The notes under the pieces are model-generated. The model made no database searches and was not told where the DNA came from. It saw only the letters and a program-made list of their open reading frames with translations. A program made the translations under genes and the position numbers. A stretch of DNA of 64,000 nt from CAVOXO01 sp963700425. Lineage in GTDB: Bacteria > Actinomycetota > Acidimicrobiia > Acidimicrobiales > Microtrichaceae. The stretch lies in the NCBI GenBank assembly GCA_963700425.1, contig CAVOXO010000001.1, forward strand, positions 1,116,001 through 1,180,000, given 5' to 3'. Shown here piece by piece: positions 1 through 8,655 of the stretch (the stretch's first letter is position 1; each line of letters starts with the position of its first letter).

Positions 1-141
1 AGGGGAGCGCGACGAGTTCGGTGTGTCGCACTGACCCTCGACGATCTCGCTGGGGGTGACGGCCGCCTGGGGTCCCAGACGCTCGCCACCGCGTTGGCGC
101 TGAGGTCACCACTTCGTATCGCGGAAGGTGCGCCGGCATGA
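1..141 (+). CDS. comM: ComM/YifB-family Mg-chelatase-like protein, C-terminal fragment
   Basis: The frame open from base 1 encodes the last 46 residues of a protein cut by the window edge. It begins RGARRVRCVALTLDDLAG, continues with SQTLATALALRS and stops at a TGA that overlaps the dprA ATG (ATGA). This matches the helical C-terminus of the ComM/YifB AAA+ family, where an arginine-rich 'RVLRVARTIADL' helix is followed by a 'VATALALR' helix. comM-dprA is a standard neighbour pair, and ComM is known as a helicase that helps integrate transformed DNA. The short fragment and the context support the call equally; no ATPase motif lies inside the window. Confidence 0.7.
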   Translation, partial: RGARRVRCVALTLDDLAGGDGRLGSQTLATALALRSPLRIAEGAPA

Positions 142-1307
142 GCGACGCCGTGGAGCAGCGCACCGCGCTGGTCGCCCTCGCGACGATCCCCGACATCGGG
201 GCGCGACGGCTTGCGTCCATCGTGTCCAATTGGCGAGCGGGCTTGGTGACACCCCAGGAAGTGGTCGCCACCCTCGGCTCACGACCGCACCCCTGCCTCG
301 ACGTTCCCTCCGGAACCGCCGCCGGTTGGGACCGTCGACTCTCCGAGTCGCCGCCCGATGTCCTGGCGGGCCGGCTCCGCGAGGGCGGCGTAGGGGTCAC
401 GATCGTGGGCGAGGCCGATCATCCCAGCGACGTCGTCGATGATCCCCACATCCCGCCGGTGCTCTTCTGGGCGGGTGACCGTCGTCTCGGATCGCGCCCC
501 CGAGTCGGGATCGTCGGCACCAGACGAGCGTCGCGCTACGGGCTCGACGTTGCGACCGGCCTGGGACGCGATCTGTCGAATCTGGGTGTTGCGGTCGTCT
601 CGGGGCTCGCACTGGGCGTCGACGCCGCGGCTCACCGGGGCTGTCTCGGTGGCGAGTGTCCGTCGCCGATTGCCGTGGTCGGCTGCGGTGTCGATGTCGT
701 CTACCCGCGTCGACACCGGGAACTCAGGAACGAGGTCGCGCTGCGCGGCGCCGTGATCTCGGAGTATCCACCGGGGACCCCGCCCGCGCCGTGGCGGTTC
801 CCGGCCCGGAACCGCGTCCTGGCGGCGCTCTGTGACGCGTTGGTCGTCGTGGAGTCGGCCGAGACCGGTGGCTCGCTCATCACTGCGGGCCACGCGGCCG
901 AACGTGGCGTGGCGGTGCTCGCGGTTCCGGGTTCGGTCCATTCGCGTATGTCGGTAGGGTGCAACCGGCTGCTCGCCGACGGCGCCGTCCCGCTGCTGGA
1001 CGTGCGTGACGTCCTCGATGCCATCGGGTGTGACGTCGCGACGATGGGTCGCAGGAGTGGGTCCGATCCGTCAGCCGGTGCGGAGGCTTCCCGCGGCCAC
1101 GCGCCTCGCGGACTGTCCGACGGTGAGCGATCGGTATGGGAGTCCATCGGGGACGAGGCATCGTCGCTCGACGACATCGCACGCGGGTGCGGCCTTCCGA
1201 TGGCGGCGGTCATGGCTGCGGTATCCACCCTCGAGGCTCGTCGACTGCTGTGGGTCGATGAGGTGAGCGTGCAGCGCCGTCACGACGTCGACGACCGGTA
1301 CGGATGA
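138..1307 (+). CDS. dprA: DNA processing protein DprA
   Basis: This 389-residue protein is a DprA, which loads RecA onto incoming single-stranded DNA during natural transformation. The Rossmann-like core is clear: GTRRAS at residues 127-132, SGLALGVDAAAHRG at 155-168, GCGVDVVYP near 182-190, FPARNRV at 221-227 and AETGGSLITAGHAAERG at 241-257. An N-terminal helix-hairpin segment (about 8-60) and a C-terminal winged-helix segment (about 320-380) complete the usual architecture. The ATG overlaps the comM stop by 4 nt, so the two genes are translationally coupled. The frame is intact. Confidence 0.95.
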   Translation: MSDAVEQRTALVALATIPDIGARRLASIVSNWRAGLVTPQEVVATLGSRPHPCLDVPSGTAAGWDRRLSESPPDVLAGRLREGGVGVTIVGEADHPSDVVDDPHIPPVLFWAGDRRLGSRPRVGIVGTRRASRYGLDVATGLGRDLSNLGVAVVSGLALGVDAAAHRGCLGGECPSPIAVVGCGVDVVYPRRHRELRNEVALRGAVISEYPPGTPPAPWRFPARNRVLAALCDALVVVESAETGGSLITAGHAAERGVAVLAVPGSVHSRMSVGCNRLLADGAVPLLDVRDVLDAIGCDVATMGRRSGSDPSAGAEASRGHAPRGLSDGERSVWESIGDEASSLDDIARGCGLPMAAVMAAVSTLEARRLLWVDEVSVQRRHDVDDRYG

Positions 1308-1365
1308 CCGTGGGCCATTCGAACCACTCTCCGCGCGTCACTAGTCACACAACGCGGTCGTTTGT

Positions 1366-1371
1366 TAGGAT
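1366..1371 (+). promoter_or_regulatory. -10 box (TAGGAT) of xerC, leaderless type
   Basis: TAGGAT ends exactly 6 nt before the xerC ATG at 1378, with no Shine-Dalgarno between them. A -35-like TAGTCA lies 18 nt upstream (1342-1347). The spacing puts the transcription start at or next to the A of ATG. Confidence 0.6.
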
Positions 1372-1377
1372 GAGCAC

Positions 1378-2286
1378 ATGGCTTGGCGATCTGGGGACTT
1401 CTCTCGTGCGTTGTTCGCGCTCGCCCCGTCCACCCGCGCCGCCTACGCGCGGGACCTCCGGGCGTTCATCGACTGGACCTCGACCACCGGCGTGCCGGGA
1501 CCGAGCGACGTCACTCGGCGGGTGATTCGCTCGTATCTCGCACAGCTCCATTCACGAGGCGTGTCTCCCAGGACGACGCGGCGTCAACTGTCGTCGTTGA
1601 GGCGCTACTTCGATTGGGCCGTTGCCGAAGAGATCTCCGATGTCGACCCCACCCTCGGGGTCACCGCTCCGTCGGGAGACGGTCGACTTCCGCGGGTGCT
1701 GAGATCCGATGAGCTCACCGTCCTGCTCGACGAACCACCGTCCGACGAACCGATGTGGCGCCGTCTGCGCGACGACGCCGTTCTCGAACTGCTCTACGGG
1801 TCGGGGTTGCGGGTGTCGGAGCTGTGCGGCCTCAGTGACGGCGATCTCGATCTCGGTTCGCGGATGGTGACCGTGTGGGGCAAGGGCTCCAAGCAGCGGC
1901 GCGTGCCCTTGAGCGCCCCGTCGGTCGACGCCCTCCACCGCTGGATCCATCACGGTCGGCGGTCCGTGCCGCCGATCCGACAGGGAACGGCACCGACCGC
2001 AGAGGACCCCGCGACAGAGCGCGACGGCAGGCTCTTCGTGAACGAATCGGGCCGTCCTCTGTCGGACCGCGACGTCCGGCGCATCGTCGCACGTCGGTCG
2101 CCCGTTCCGAGCAGCCCCCACGTGCTCCGCCATACGTTCGCGACTCAACTTCTCGACGGCGGTGCCGACTTGAGGGTCGTGCAGGAACTGCTGGGACACG
2201 CCGACCTGTCGACGACCCAGATCTACACACACGTGAGTCGTGAGCGGCTCCGATCCGTATTCGACTCAACACATCCAAGGGCGTGA
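1378..2286 (+). CDS. xerC: Tyrosine recombinase XerC (chromosome dimer resolution)
   Basis: A 302-residue tyrosine recombinase with an N-terminal SAM-like core-binding domain (about 10-90) and a catalytic domain. All catalytic residues can be placed: Arg145 in GSGLRVSEL, Lys169 in VWGKGSK, His248 and Arg251 in PHVLRHTFA, His274 in LLGHADLSTT and the nucleophile Tyr283 in QIYTHVS. Length and motifs fit XerC/XerD, which resolve chromosome dimers at dif with FtsK. The position between dprA and whiG is the usual actinobacterial site of xerC, which favours that name over xerD. The TGA overlaps the start region of whiG. Confidence 0.88.
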   Translation: MAWRSGDFSRALFALAPSTRAAYARDLRAFIDWTSTTGVPGPSDVTRRVIRSYLAQLHSRGVSPRTTRRQLSSLRRYFDWAVAEEISDVDPTLGVTAPSGDGRLPRVLRSDELTVLLDEPPSDEPMWRRLRDDAVLELLYGSGLRVSELCGLSDGDLDLGSRMVTVWGKGSKQRRVPLSAPSVDALHRWIHHGRRSVPPIRQGTAPTAEDPATERDGRLFVNESGRPLSDRDVRRIVARRSPVPSSPHVLRHTFATQLLDGGADLRVVQELLGHADLSTTQIYTHVSRERLRSVFDSTHPRA

Positions 2287-2288
2287 GA

Positions 2289-3083
2289 ATGGCTGGGCAG
2301 CCCGAAGAGCGGTCTGAGACCGAGGTCACCGAACTGTGGCATGAGTACAGCGAGTCACACTCGCCGAGGCTGCGTGACACCCTGATCATCCACTACTCAC
2401 CTCTGGTGAAGTACGTGGCGAGTCGCGTCGCCGTCGGCCTGCCCCAGAATGTCGAACAGGCCGACCTGGTGAGCTACGGGATGTTCGGGCTCATCGATGC
2501 GATCGACAAGTTCGAACCCGATCGCGGGTTCAAGTTCGAGACGTACGCGATCAGCCGCATCAAGGGAGCCATCCTCGACGAACTCCGCTGCATCGACTGG
2601 GTTCCGAGATCGGTGAGGGCGAAGGCCCGCTCCCTCGAGAAGGCCTATGCCAAGCTCGAGAGCCGGCTCGGCCGCGGGCCGAGCGACGAGGAACTGGCAG
2701 GCGAGCTCGGGTGGTCGGAGGACCAGTTCCAGAACACCCTCAGCCAGATCTCGACGGTGGGACTGGCGGCGCTCGACGAGATCCTGGTGTCCAATGGTGA
2801 TCGGGGAGAGGCACTGACGCTCGGCGACACGATTGCCGACGCCAGCCATGGGCCGATGGGCGCATTCGAGGTCACCGAGGTCCGTCAGATGCTCGCCCAG
2901 GAGATCAACGGCATGCCCGAGCGCGAGAAGATCGTACTGACCCTCTACTACTACGAGAACCTGACCCTGTCGGAGATCGGTCGCGTCCTCGGTGTGACCG
3001 AATCCCGCGTCTGTCAGATCCACACGAAGGCTGTGCTCCAACTAAGGTCACGTCTCGCAGGCCTCGAGCGCGAGCCGGTCTGA
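2289..3083 (+). CDS. whiG: RNA polymerase sigma factor, FliA/WhiG family
   Basis: A sigma-70 family factor of 264 residues from ATG 2289; a GTG at 2283 that overlaps the xerC stop would add two residues. Region 2 is recognisable from YSPLVKYVASRVAVGLP through DLVSYGMFGLIDAIDKFEP to FETYAISRIKGAILDELR. Region 3 covers about 120-190, and region 4 contains EREKIVLTLYYYENLTLSEI followed by the helix-turn-helix VLGVTESRVCQIH. These features define the flagellar/sporulation FliA-WhiG group. whiG upstream of rpsB is conserved in actinobacteria. No flagellar gene is visible in the window, so its regulon cannot be inferred here. Confidence 0.9.
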   Translation: MAGQPEERSETEVTELWHEYSESHSPRLRDTLIIHYSPLVKYVASRVAVGLPQNVEQADLVSYGMFGLIDAIDKFEPDRGFKFETYAISRIKGAILDELRCIDWVPRSVRAKARSLEKAYAKLESRLGRGPSDEELAGELGWSEDQFQNTLSQISTVGLAALDEILVSNGDRGEALTLGDTIADASHGPMGAFEVTEVRQMLAQEINGMPEREKIVLTLYYYENLTLSEIGRVLGVTESRVCQIHTKAVLQLRSRLAGLEREPV

Positions 3084-3110
3084 GCCAACCAGACGCTTCC
3101 CCCCACTCCA

Positions 3111-3133
3111 TCGACCGGCGCCTTCGGCGTCGA
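3111..3133 (+). terminator. Weak hairpin between whiG and the M23 gene
   Basis: GGCGC and GCGTC (3117-3121 and 3127-3131) pair around a CTTCG loop and are flanked by TCGA on both sides. There is no T-run. It could be a weak terminator or only an mRNA stem just before the next start. Confidence 0.25.
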
Positions 3134-3146
3134 GGGGGACACCATC

Positions 3147-3773
3147 GTGATGAGACTGCCCGGCGCCGATCATCGGCGCGCCGACCGAGGCCGTCGGCCC
3201 GATCACCCGCTCTGCTCGCGTCGCGTGCGCTGTCCGAGTGGCCTACGGGTCCCTCTGGTCGTCATGGTCGTCATTGTCGGTTCAGGCGCCCCACTGGCGG
3301 GTGCGGCCGCGCAGATGCGATGGACCATGCCGTGGACCCGCCACGGTGAGGTGTCCGTTTCCTACCTCCACCCGGTGTCCGGCCGCATCGTGGAGGCGTT
3401 CGGGGCATTCGATCAGCCCTATGGGCCCGGGAACCGGGGTCTCGACTACGCGGTGGGTCGCGGTGACGTGGTCAGCGCTGCGGGACCCGGAATCGTCGCG
3501 TTCGCCGGCCCGGTCGCAGGCCGGCTCTTCGTGACGATCCAGCACCGCGACGGCCTGCGCAGCTCGTATTCGTTTCTCTCCCGTATCGATGTACGGGTGG
3601 GCGATTCGGTCGCCGCGGGAGCTCCACTGGGCCTGACCTCGGACCGGTTCCAACTGGGGATGCGGCGAGGATCGACCTACATCGATCCCGCTCCGTTGCT
3701 GGGCCGCCGGCTGGTCGTGCGGGCTCGCCTCGTCGTTCCGAGGGGATTCGGAGGCGGGGCGGTGAACGGCTAG
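3147..3773 (+). CDS. Exported LytM/M23-like protein with degenerate metal site
   Basis: A 208-residue protein with an arginine-rich N-terminus, one hydrophobic export segment (about 35-55, VPLVVMVVIVGSGAPLAGAA) and a C-terminal M23 (LytM) fold. The fold is seen in PVSGRIVEAFGAF, RGLDYAVGRGDVVSAAGPGIVAFAG, LFVTIQHRDGL and VRVGDSVAAGAPLG. The zinc ligands are mostly missing: the first HxxxD motif reads NRGLD, so His is replaced by Asn while Asp stays; the usual YxHL reads YSFL; the final HLHFE reads LGMRRG. It is therefore probably a non-catalytic cell-wall binder or amidase activator. M23 genes next to rpsB are common in actinobacteria. GTG 3147 and ATG 3150 are both possible starts. Confidence 0.75.
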   Translation: MMRLPGADHRRADRGRRPDHPLCSRRVRCPSGLRVPLVVMVVIVGSGAPLAGAAAQMRWTMPWTRHGEVSVSYLHPVSGRIVEAFGAFDQPYGPGNRGLDYAVGRGDVVSAAGPGIVAFAGPVAGRLFVTIQHRDGLRSSYSFLSRIDVRVGDSVAAGAPLGLTSDRFQLGMRRGSTYIDPAPLLGRRLVVRARLVVPRGFGGGAVNG

Positions 3774-3776
3774 CCT
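3771..3776 (+). promoter_or_regulatory. Candidate -10 box (TAGCCT) for the rpsB-tsf-pyrH transcript
   Basis: TAGCCT overlaps the stop codon of the M23 gene and matches the -10 form repeated through the window. It would give rpsB a leader of about 120 nt, long enough for ribosomal-protein feedback. No obvious -35 was identified. Confidence 0.4.
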
Positions 3777-3905
3777 CGACACCCGGTGCCACGGATGTGG
3801 CGCTGCGGTTCGGCGCCCGTCGACCGCTCTACTCAACCCAGGTCCCTCCCCGGTCGCCTTGCGCGCGGAGATCTGGTGACATCAACCGAAGGGAACGTGA
3901 ATCAC

Positions 3906-4943
3906 ATGGCTGCAGTCGTCACGATGCGACAGCTCCTCGATGCCGGTGTGCATTTCGGGCATCAGACCCGCCGATGGAATCCGAAGATGAAGCGATTCAT
4001 CCACGGCGATCACAACGGCATCTACATCATCGATCTGCGTCAGACGATGGCAGGAATCGAGAAGGCCTACTCCTTCGTGCGCGATCTCGTGGCCGACGGA
4101 GGCGAGATCCTCTTCATCGGGACGAAGCGCCAGGCGCAGGACAGCGTCGCCGACTTCGCCGGCCGATGCGGCATGCCGTACGTCAATCAGCGTTGGCTGG
4201 GCGGCATGCTGACGAACTTCGAGACCATCTCGAAGCGCGTGGGCAAGATGAAGGAGTACCAGCGCATGCGGGACTCCGGCGAGTTCGATCTGATGCCCAA
4301 GAAGGAAGCGCTGCTGTTGACGCGAGAGCTCACGAAGCTCGAGCGGAACCTCGGTGGGATGCGGAACCTCGAGCGGGCACCGGGTGCGGTCTTCATCCTC
4401 GACACCAAGAAGGAGGACATCGCGGTGACCGAGGCGAACAAGCTCGGGATCCCGATCGTCGCCGTCGTCGACACCAACTGCGATCCCGACATCGTCCAGT
4501 ACGTCATTCCGGGCAACGACGACGCGATCCGCTCAGGCGAGCTCATGGCTCGCATCGTCTGTGACGCGGTGCAGGAAGGCCGCCAGATCCGTGCCCGTCG
4601 AACCGGAACCCCCGATGTGATGCCCCGGACCCCCGAAGAGGAGGCGGCGAAGGCACGCGAGCAGGCCGACGCCCGCCGTCAGGCGACGGAGGATGCCGCC
4701 GCCCGTGAAGCGAGAGTGGCGGCCGCAAAGGCCGAGCCGGCCGCCGAGGCGGCTGCCGCGGACGACGTTGCGGCCGAGGCCGTGGCGGAGGCCGTTGTCG
4801 CCGAGGAGATGGCGACGGTCGCCGTCGCCGAAGCCGCCGCGGCCGAAGAGATCGCCGTCGAGGCCGTGGCCGACGCAGTGATCGCGGAGGAGGTCGCCGC
4901 AGAGGCGGTGACCGAGGACGCGTCAGAGACCCCATCGGAGTGA
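3906..4943 (+). CDS. rpsB: 30S ribosomal protein S2
   Basis: S2 starts at ATG 3906 (MAAVVTMRQLLDAGVHFGHQ), preceded by GAAGGGAACG; an open frame further upstream has no S2 similarity. Typical S2 stretches follow: NPKMKRFIHGDHNGIYIIDL, FIGTKRQAQ, NQRWLGGMLTNF and VVDTNCDPD. The S2 core ends near residue 245. It is followed by about 95 residues of Ala/Glu/Val-rich, low-complexity sequence ending in ASETPSE, so the protein is 345 residues. Acidic alanine-rich S2 tails are known in actinobacteria and are not needed for the fold. The next gene is tsf, the classical partner. Confidence 0.97.
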   Translation: MAAVVTMRQLLDAGVHFGHQTRRWNPKMKRFIHGDHNGIYIIDLRQTMAGIEKAYSFVRDLVADGGEILFIGTKRQAQDSVADFAGRCGMPYVNQRWLGGMLTNFETISKRVGKMKEYQRMRDSGEFDLMPKKEALLLTRELTKLERNLGGMRNLERAPGAVFILDTKKEDIAVTEANKLGIPIVAVVDTNCDPDIVQYVIPGNDDAIRSGELMARIVCDAVQEGRQIRARRTGTPDVMPRTPEEEAAKAREQADARRQATEDAAAREARVAAAKAEPAAEAAAADDVAAEAVAEAVVAEEMATVAVAEAAAAEEIAVEAVADAVIAEEVAAEAVTEDASETPSE

Positions 4944-5015
4944 GTTCGCAGCGGGCTGCCCCGGGCGGCTTGCTGGTTCCCACCGTTCACCCCCTGCGAG
5001 AGAAAAGAGAAACCC

Positions 5016-5807
5016 ATGGCTGAGTTCGGAGCCAAGGACGTCAAGGCGCTGCGCGACGCGACCGGCGCCGGAATGATGGATGCGAAGAAGGCGCTCACGG
5101 AGGCGGACGGCGATCGCGATCGAGCCGCCCGCATCCTCCGCGAGAAGGGGCTCACCAAGGTGGCCACCCTCGAGGACCGCGAGAACAACCAGGGTGCGGT
5201 CGGCGTCGCCACTCAAGGGTCGAGCGCCGCTCTCGTCGAGTTGAAATCCGAGACGGACTTCTCCGCCAAGGCGAACGACTTCGTGGATCTCGTGAGTCGC
5301 ATGGCCGATGCCGTCGCGTCAGGCGGAGTCGACGCAGTGTCGACGCTCGCCGACGAACTCGACACGCTCAAGATCCAGAAGCGCGAGAACATCGAACTCG
5401 GGAGGGTGGAGCGGTTCGAGGCTCCCGAGGGTCATGTGATCGACTCCTACCTCCACATCCAGGACGGGCGGGGCACCAACGCGGTGCTCGTCGAGCTCGA
5501 TGGCGGTGACACCGAGTTGGCCCACGAGATCGCCCTGCACATCGCGTTCGCCAAGCCCAGCGCGCTCAGCCGCGACGAGATCGATCCCGAGCTGGTCGAG
5601 AAGGCCCGGGAGGGATTCATGGAGCTGACCATCAAGGAGGGCAAGCCTGAAGCGGCGGTCCCCAAGATCGTCGAGGGCAGGATGAACTCGTGGTACGCCG
5701 AGCGGGTGCTCCCCGAACAGGGCCTGTTCGGGGACAAGGAGACCGTCGCCGACAAACTCGGTGATGTGTCGATCGTCCGCTTCGCTCAGGCGTACATCGG
5801 CGCGTGA
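5016..5807 (+). CDS. tsf: Elongation factor Ts
   Basis: A 263-residue EF-Ts, the nucleotide exchange factor for EF-Tu. The N-terminal UBA-like domain (VKALRDATGAGMMDAKKAL, residues 8-26) and the core signature ELKSETDFSAKANDF are clear, and the C-terminus reads SIVRFAQAYIG. A purine-rich AGAGAAAAGAGAAA lies just before the ATG. The gene is 72 nt downstream of rpsB, and its TGA overlaps the GTG start of pyrH by 4 nt, indicating one transcript. Confidence 0.97.
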   Translation: MAEFGAKDVKALRDATGAGMMDAKKALTEADGDRDRAARILREKGLTKVATLEDRENNQGAVGVATQGSSAALVELKSETDFSAKANDFVDLVSRMADAVASGGVDAVSTLADELDTLKIQKRENIELGRVERFEAPEGHVIDSYLHIQDGRGTNAVLVELDGGDTELAHEIALHIAFAKPSALSRDEIDPELVEKAREGFMELTIKEGKPEAAVPKIVEGRMNSWYAERVLPEQGLFGDKETVADKLGDVSIVRFAQAYIGA

Positions 5808-6544
5808 CCTCCGAAGGCGATCCGCCATCGGCTCCGCGGTGGCCACGGGTCCTGCTGAAACTGTCGGGTGAGGCCTTCGCCGGTACGGAGCCGTCCGGCA
5901 TCGACGGCGAGGTCGTGGCCCGAATCGCTCAGGCGATCATCGACGTCAAGTCCACGACCGGCGTGGAGCTGGCCATCGTGGTGGGCGGTGGGAACATCTG
6001 GCGGGGCATGACCGGCGCAGGGGCCGGAATGGAACGCGCCCAGGCGGACTACATGGGAATGCTCGCCACCGTGATCAATGCCCTGGCGTTGCAGGAGACC
6101 CTCGAGCGCCTCGGCCAGCCCACGCGAGTCCAATCCGCGATCCACATGTCCCAGGTGGCCGAGCCCTACATCCGCCGTCGGGCCATCCGGCATCTGGAGA
6201 AGGGCCGAGTGGTCATCTTCGCGGGCGGCACCGGAAACCCCTTCTTCACCACCGACACCACCGCCGCCCTTCGCGCCGTCGAGATCGAGGCGGGCGCGAT
6301 CCTCATGGGTAAGAACGGCATCGATGCCGTGTACACCGACGATCCGAGGACCAACCCCGACGCCGAGCGGCTCGACGCCGTCTCCTACATCGACGTCCTC
6401 AACCGGGGGCTCAAGGTCATGGACTCCACGGCGATCACGTTGTGCATGGACAACGAGCTCCCGATCGTGGTCTTCGATCTCATGGGGGAAGGTCTCATCG
6501 GCAGGATTCTCGCCGGTGAACCGATCGGCACGACGGTCAGCTGA
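5804..6544 (+). CDS. pyrH: UMP kinase
   Basis: A 246-residue bacterial UMP kinase of the amino acid kinase fold, which converts UMP to UDP. Diagnostic segments are LLKLSGEAFAG near the N-terminus, VVGGGNIWRG, the lid region ADYMGMLATVINALALQ and FAGGTGNPFFTTDTTAALRA. The GTG start overlaps the tsf stop (GTGA). In most bacteria frr follows directly, but here 3.7 kb with four unrelated genes intervene. Confidence 0.96.
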   Translation: MTSEGDPPSAPRWPRVLLKLSGEAFAGTEPSGIDGEVVARIAQAIIDVKSTTGVELAIVVGGGNIWRGMTGAGAGMERAQADYMGMLATVINALALQETLERLGQPTRVQSAIHMSQVAEPYIRRRAIRHLEKGRVVIFAGGTGNPFFTTDTTAALRAVEIEAGAILMGKNGIDAVYTDDPRTNPDAERLDAVSYIDVLNRGLKVMDSTAITLCMDNELPIVVFDLMGEGLIGRILAGEPIGTTVS

Positions 6545-6584
6545 ACCGTCGTCGCCGAGGCTGCCCGCGGTTCGGTGCCATCGA

Positions 6585-6590
6585 TAGTGT
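6585..6590 (+). promoter_or_regulatory. -10 box (TAGTGT) of the P450 gene, leaderless type
   Basis: TAGTGT lies exactly 6 nt before GTG 6597, supporting this GTG over the in-frame ATG at 6603 as the first codon. It also shows that the P450 need not depend on pyrH read-through. Confidence 0.55.
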
Positions 6591-6596
6591 GACGCC

Positions 6597-7808
6597 GTGA
6601 CGATGATCGATCCGCGGCCACTCGACATCCTCGACGGACACTTCTACGTCGACGATCCCCACCCCAGGTACCGATGGTTGAGGGAGAACAGCCCGGTCCA
6701 TTGGGACGACGTCAATGACCTGTGGGTCGTCACCCGATACGACGACATCATCGACATCGAGTCGAACAAGTCCGTGTTCATCAACTCGGGGCAGGAGGCC
6801 GGTGGCTACCGCCCCAACATCCCCGCCGATCCGGCCATCATCGGACTGGACGATCCACTTCACACCGCTCGTCGGAACCTGGTGTCGCGGCGGTTCACGC
6901 CTCGGGGTGTCACCCGCTGGGAGGACCACATCGCCGCCGTGGTCGCCGAACTGGTCGACGAGGCCGTGGCCCGGGGTGAGGTCGAGGTCGTCTCGGAATT
7001 GGCCGCACCGTTGCCCGCACGCATGATCGCGCTTCTCCTGGGGTTTCCCCAGGAGATGTGGCCACAGCTCAAGGAGTGGTCCCAGACCACCATCGCGCTC
7101 GGCGGCGGACCCCGCTACTTCAACGAGGAGGGCATCGGCGCGGCGATGGAGTTCGCGGGCGCCTGCTCGGATCTGTATGCCGAGAAGAAGGAGTGCCCCG
7201 CCGACGACGTCATGTCCCGCTGGATCGAGGTCGAGCAGCGGAACGACGGCATCGTCGGTGGTCAGCGCTTCGGACTCGATGAGATCATCTCCGATTGCCT
7301 TCTGCTTCTCGACGGTGGCGCCGAGACGACCCGAACGGTCATCGCCCGCACCCTCCTCGAGTTGGCCGATCAGCCGGATCAGTGGCAGGCGCTCCGCGAG
7401 GGAGCCGATCTCACCGTCGCCGTCGAGGAGTTCATCCGATGGGTGACCCCCGTCCACAACTTCTGCCGTTCAGCGGTGCGTGACATCGAAGTCGGTGGCC
7501 AGCTCATCAGGGAGGGTCAACAGGTCGTTCTCTGTTACGCGTCGGCCAATCGGGATTCGCAGCATTTCGACAGGCCCGACGACTTCGACGTCACCCGCAC
7601 GCCGAACCATCACATCTCCTTCGGCTTCGGTACCCACTTCTGCCTCGGGGCGGCGCTGGCTCGCCTGGAGATCGCCACGTTCTTCGAGCATCTGGTCGAG
7701 CGGGTCGAACGGATCGACCGTCGCCACGACCTTCCCCATGTGGAGATGCCCAACGCATTCGTCTTCGGTCTGGCCGAGTCCCACGTCACGCTGACGCCCG
7801 CTCGCTGA
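6597..7808 (+). CDS. Cytochrome P450
   Basis: A complete soluble bacterial P450 of 403 residues. The I-helix oxygen-activation motif is GGAETTR (240-246), the K-helix ExxR is E278-R281, and the haem-binding loop is SFGFGTHFCLGAALARLE with Cys349 as haem ligand. By general appearance it resembles the actinobacterial sterol and fatty-acid P450 group (CYP124/125/142-like), but the substrate cannot be read from sequence. No ferredoxin or reductase gene is adjacent. A crotonase and a dienoyl-CoA-reductase-like SDR on the opposite strand suggest lipid or steroid side-chain metabolism. The gene sits between pyrH and frr. Confidence 0.92.
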   Translation: MTMIDPRPLDILDGHFYVDDPHPRYRWLRENSPVHWDDVNDLWVVTRYDDIIDIESNKSVFINSGQEAGGYRPNIPADPAIIGLDDPLHTARRNLVSRRFTPRGVTRWEDHIAAVVAELVDEAVARGEVEVVSELAAPLPARMIALLLGFPQEMWPQLKEWSQTTIALGGGPRYFNEEGIGAAMEFAGACSDLYAEKKECPADDVMSRWIEVEQRNDGIVGGQRFGLDEIISDCLLLLDGGAETTRTVIARTLLELADQPDQWQALREGADLTVAVEEFIRWVTPVHNFCRSAVRDIEVGGQLIREGQQVVLCYASANRDSQHFDRPDDFDVTRTPNHHISFGFGTHFCLGAALARLEIATFFEHLVERVERIDRRHDLPHVEMPNAFVFGLAESHVTLTPAR

Positions 7809-7872
7809 CCGGGCGGGAGTGCCGGCGGCCCGACAGCCTGGGCGGAGCGATTCGACACGGCGTGGGGTCGGC

Positions 7873-8655
7873 TCAACTTCCCCGATAGTGGGGTGGTCGA
7901 TCCTCGGCCCGGGCTGCGCTGAACTCCGCGAAGTCGTCGCTGCGATTGAGGAACGTCTGGTAGATGAGTTCGTCGCCCATCGACCGCCGGATGGCATCGC
8001 GCCCCAGATTGGCGATCACGCGTCGTGCCAGCTTCACGGTGACCGCCGGGCTCCCGGCAATTCGTTCCGCCATCTCACGGGCCGTCGACTCCAGATCCTC
8101 GCGCTCCACGATCCGCGACACGATGCCATGGGTGAGGGCCTCCTCGGCCGACAGGCGGCGACCGCAGAGCACCATGTCGTTGACGAGCCCGCTGCCGCAC
8201 ATGGCGTGCAGGACGGCCACCCCTCCGGTGTCGGGGATGACCCCGTGACCCGACCTCGGGCAGCAGGAAGCGCGCGTCGGGGGAGCAGATGCGAATGTCG
8301 CAGAGCAGGGCGCGCTGGAACGATCCGCCGATGGCCCATCCGTGGATGGCCACGATCACCGGTGCGTCGATCTCCCAGAGGGTCTGGATTCCCCGGTGGC
8401 CCCGAATCATCAGTTCATGATGGGTCAGCTCGGTCAGGTTGGTGCCGATCGAGGACACGTCACGACCCGATGACCACGAGCGCCCTTCCCCGCGCCAGAT
8501 CACCGCTCGAATGCCGGGGTCGGCCGAAACGGACTCGCAGAGGCCGCGAAGAGCTCCGCGTCCATGTCGTCGTCGAAGGCGTTGTGCTTGTCGGGGTTGT
8601 CGTTGGTGATGATCGCGATCTGTCCTTCGGTCTCCAGTCGTACGCGTCCGGTCAT
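7873..8655 (-). CDS. Enoyl-CoA hydratase/isomerase family protein (frameshifted)
   Basis: The protein begins MTGRVRLETEGQIAIIT at 8655, overlapping the SDR stop by 4 nt (ATGA), and ends at 7873. Crotonase signatures are VIVAIHGWAIGGSFQRALLC, then PEVG and, after a frame change, IPDTGG. Two single-base indels break the frame: near 8542 (a GG that should be GGG on the + strand) and near 8250 (one surplus C). Correcting both gives one continuous frame of about 260 residues, the normal family length. It probably acts on an acyl-CoA in the same pathway as the coupled SDR. I treat the breaks as sequence errors, though a recent pseudogene cannot be excluded. Confidence 0.8.

Noticed and set aside
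4543..5212. Long minus-strand frames opposite the rpsB tail and tsf
   Set aside because: High GC and Ala/Glu codons leave the antisense frames open; no ribosome binding site or recognisable domain.
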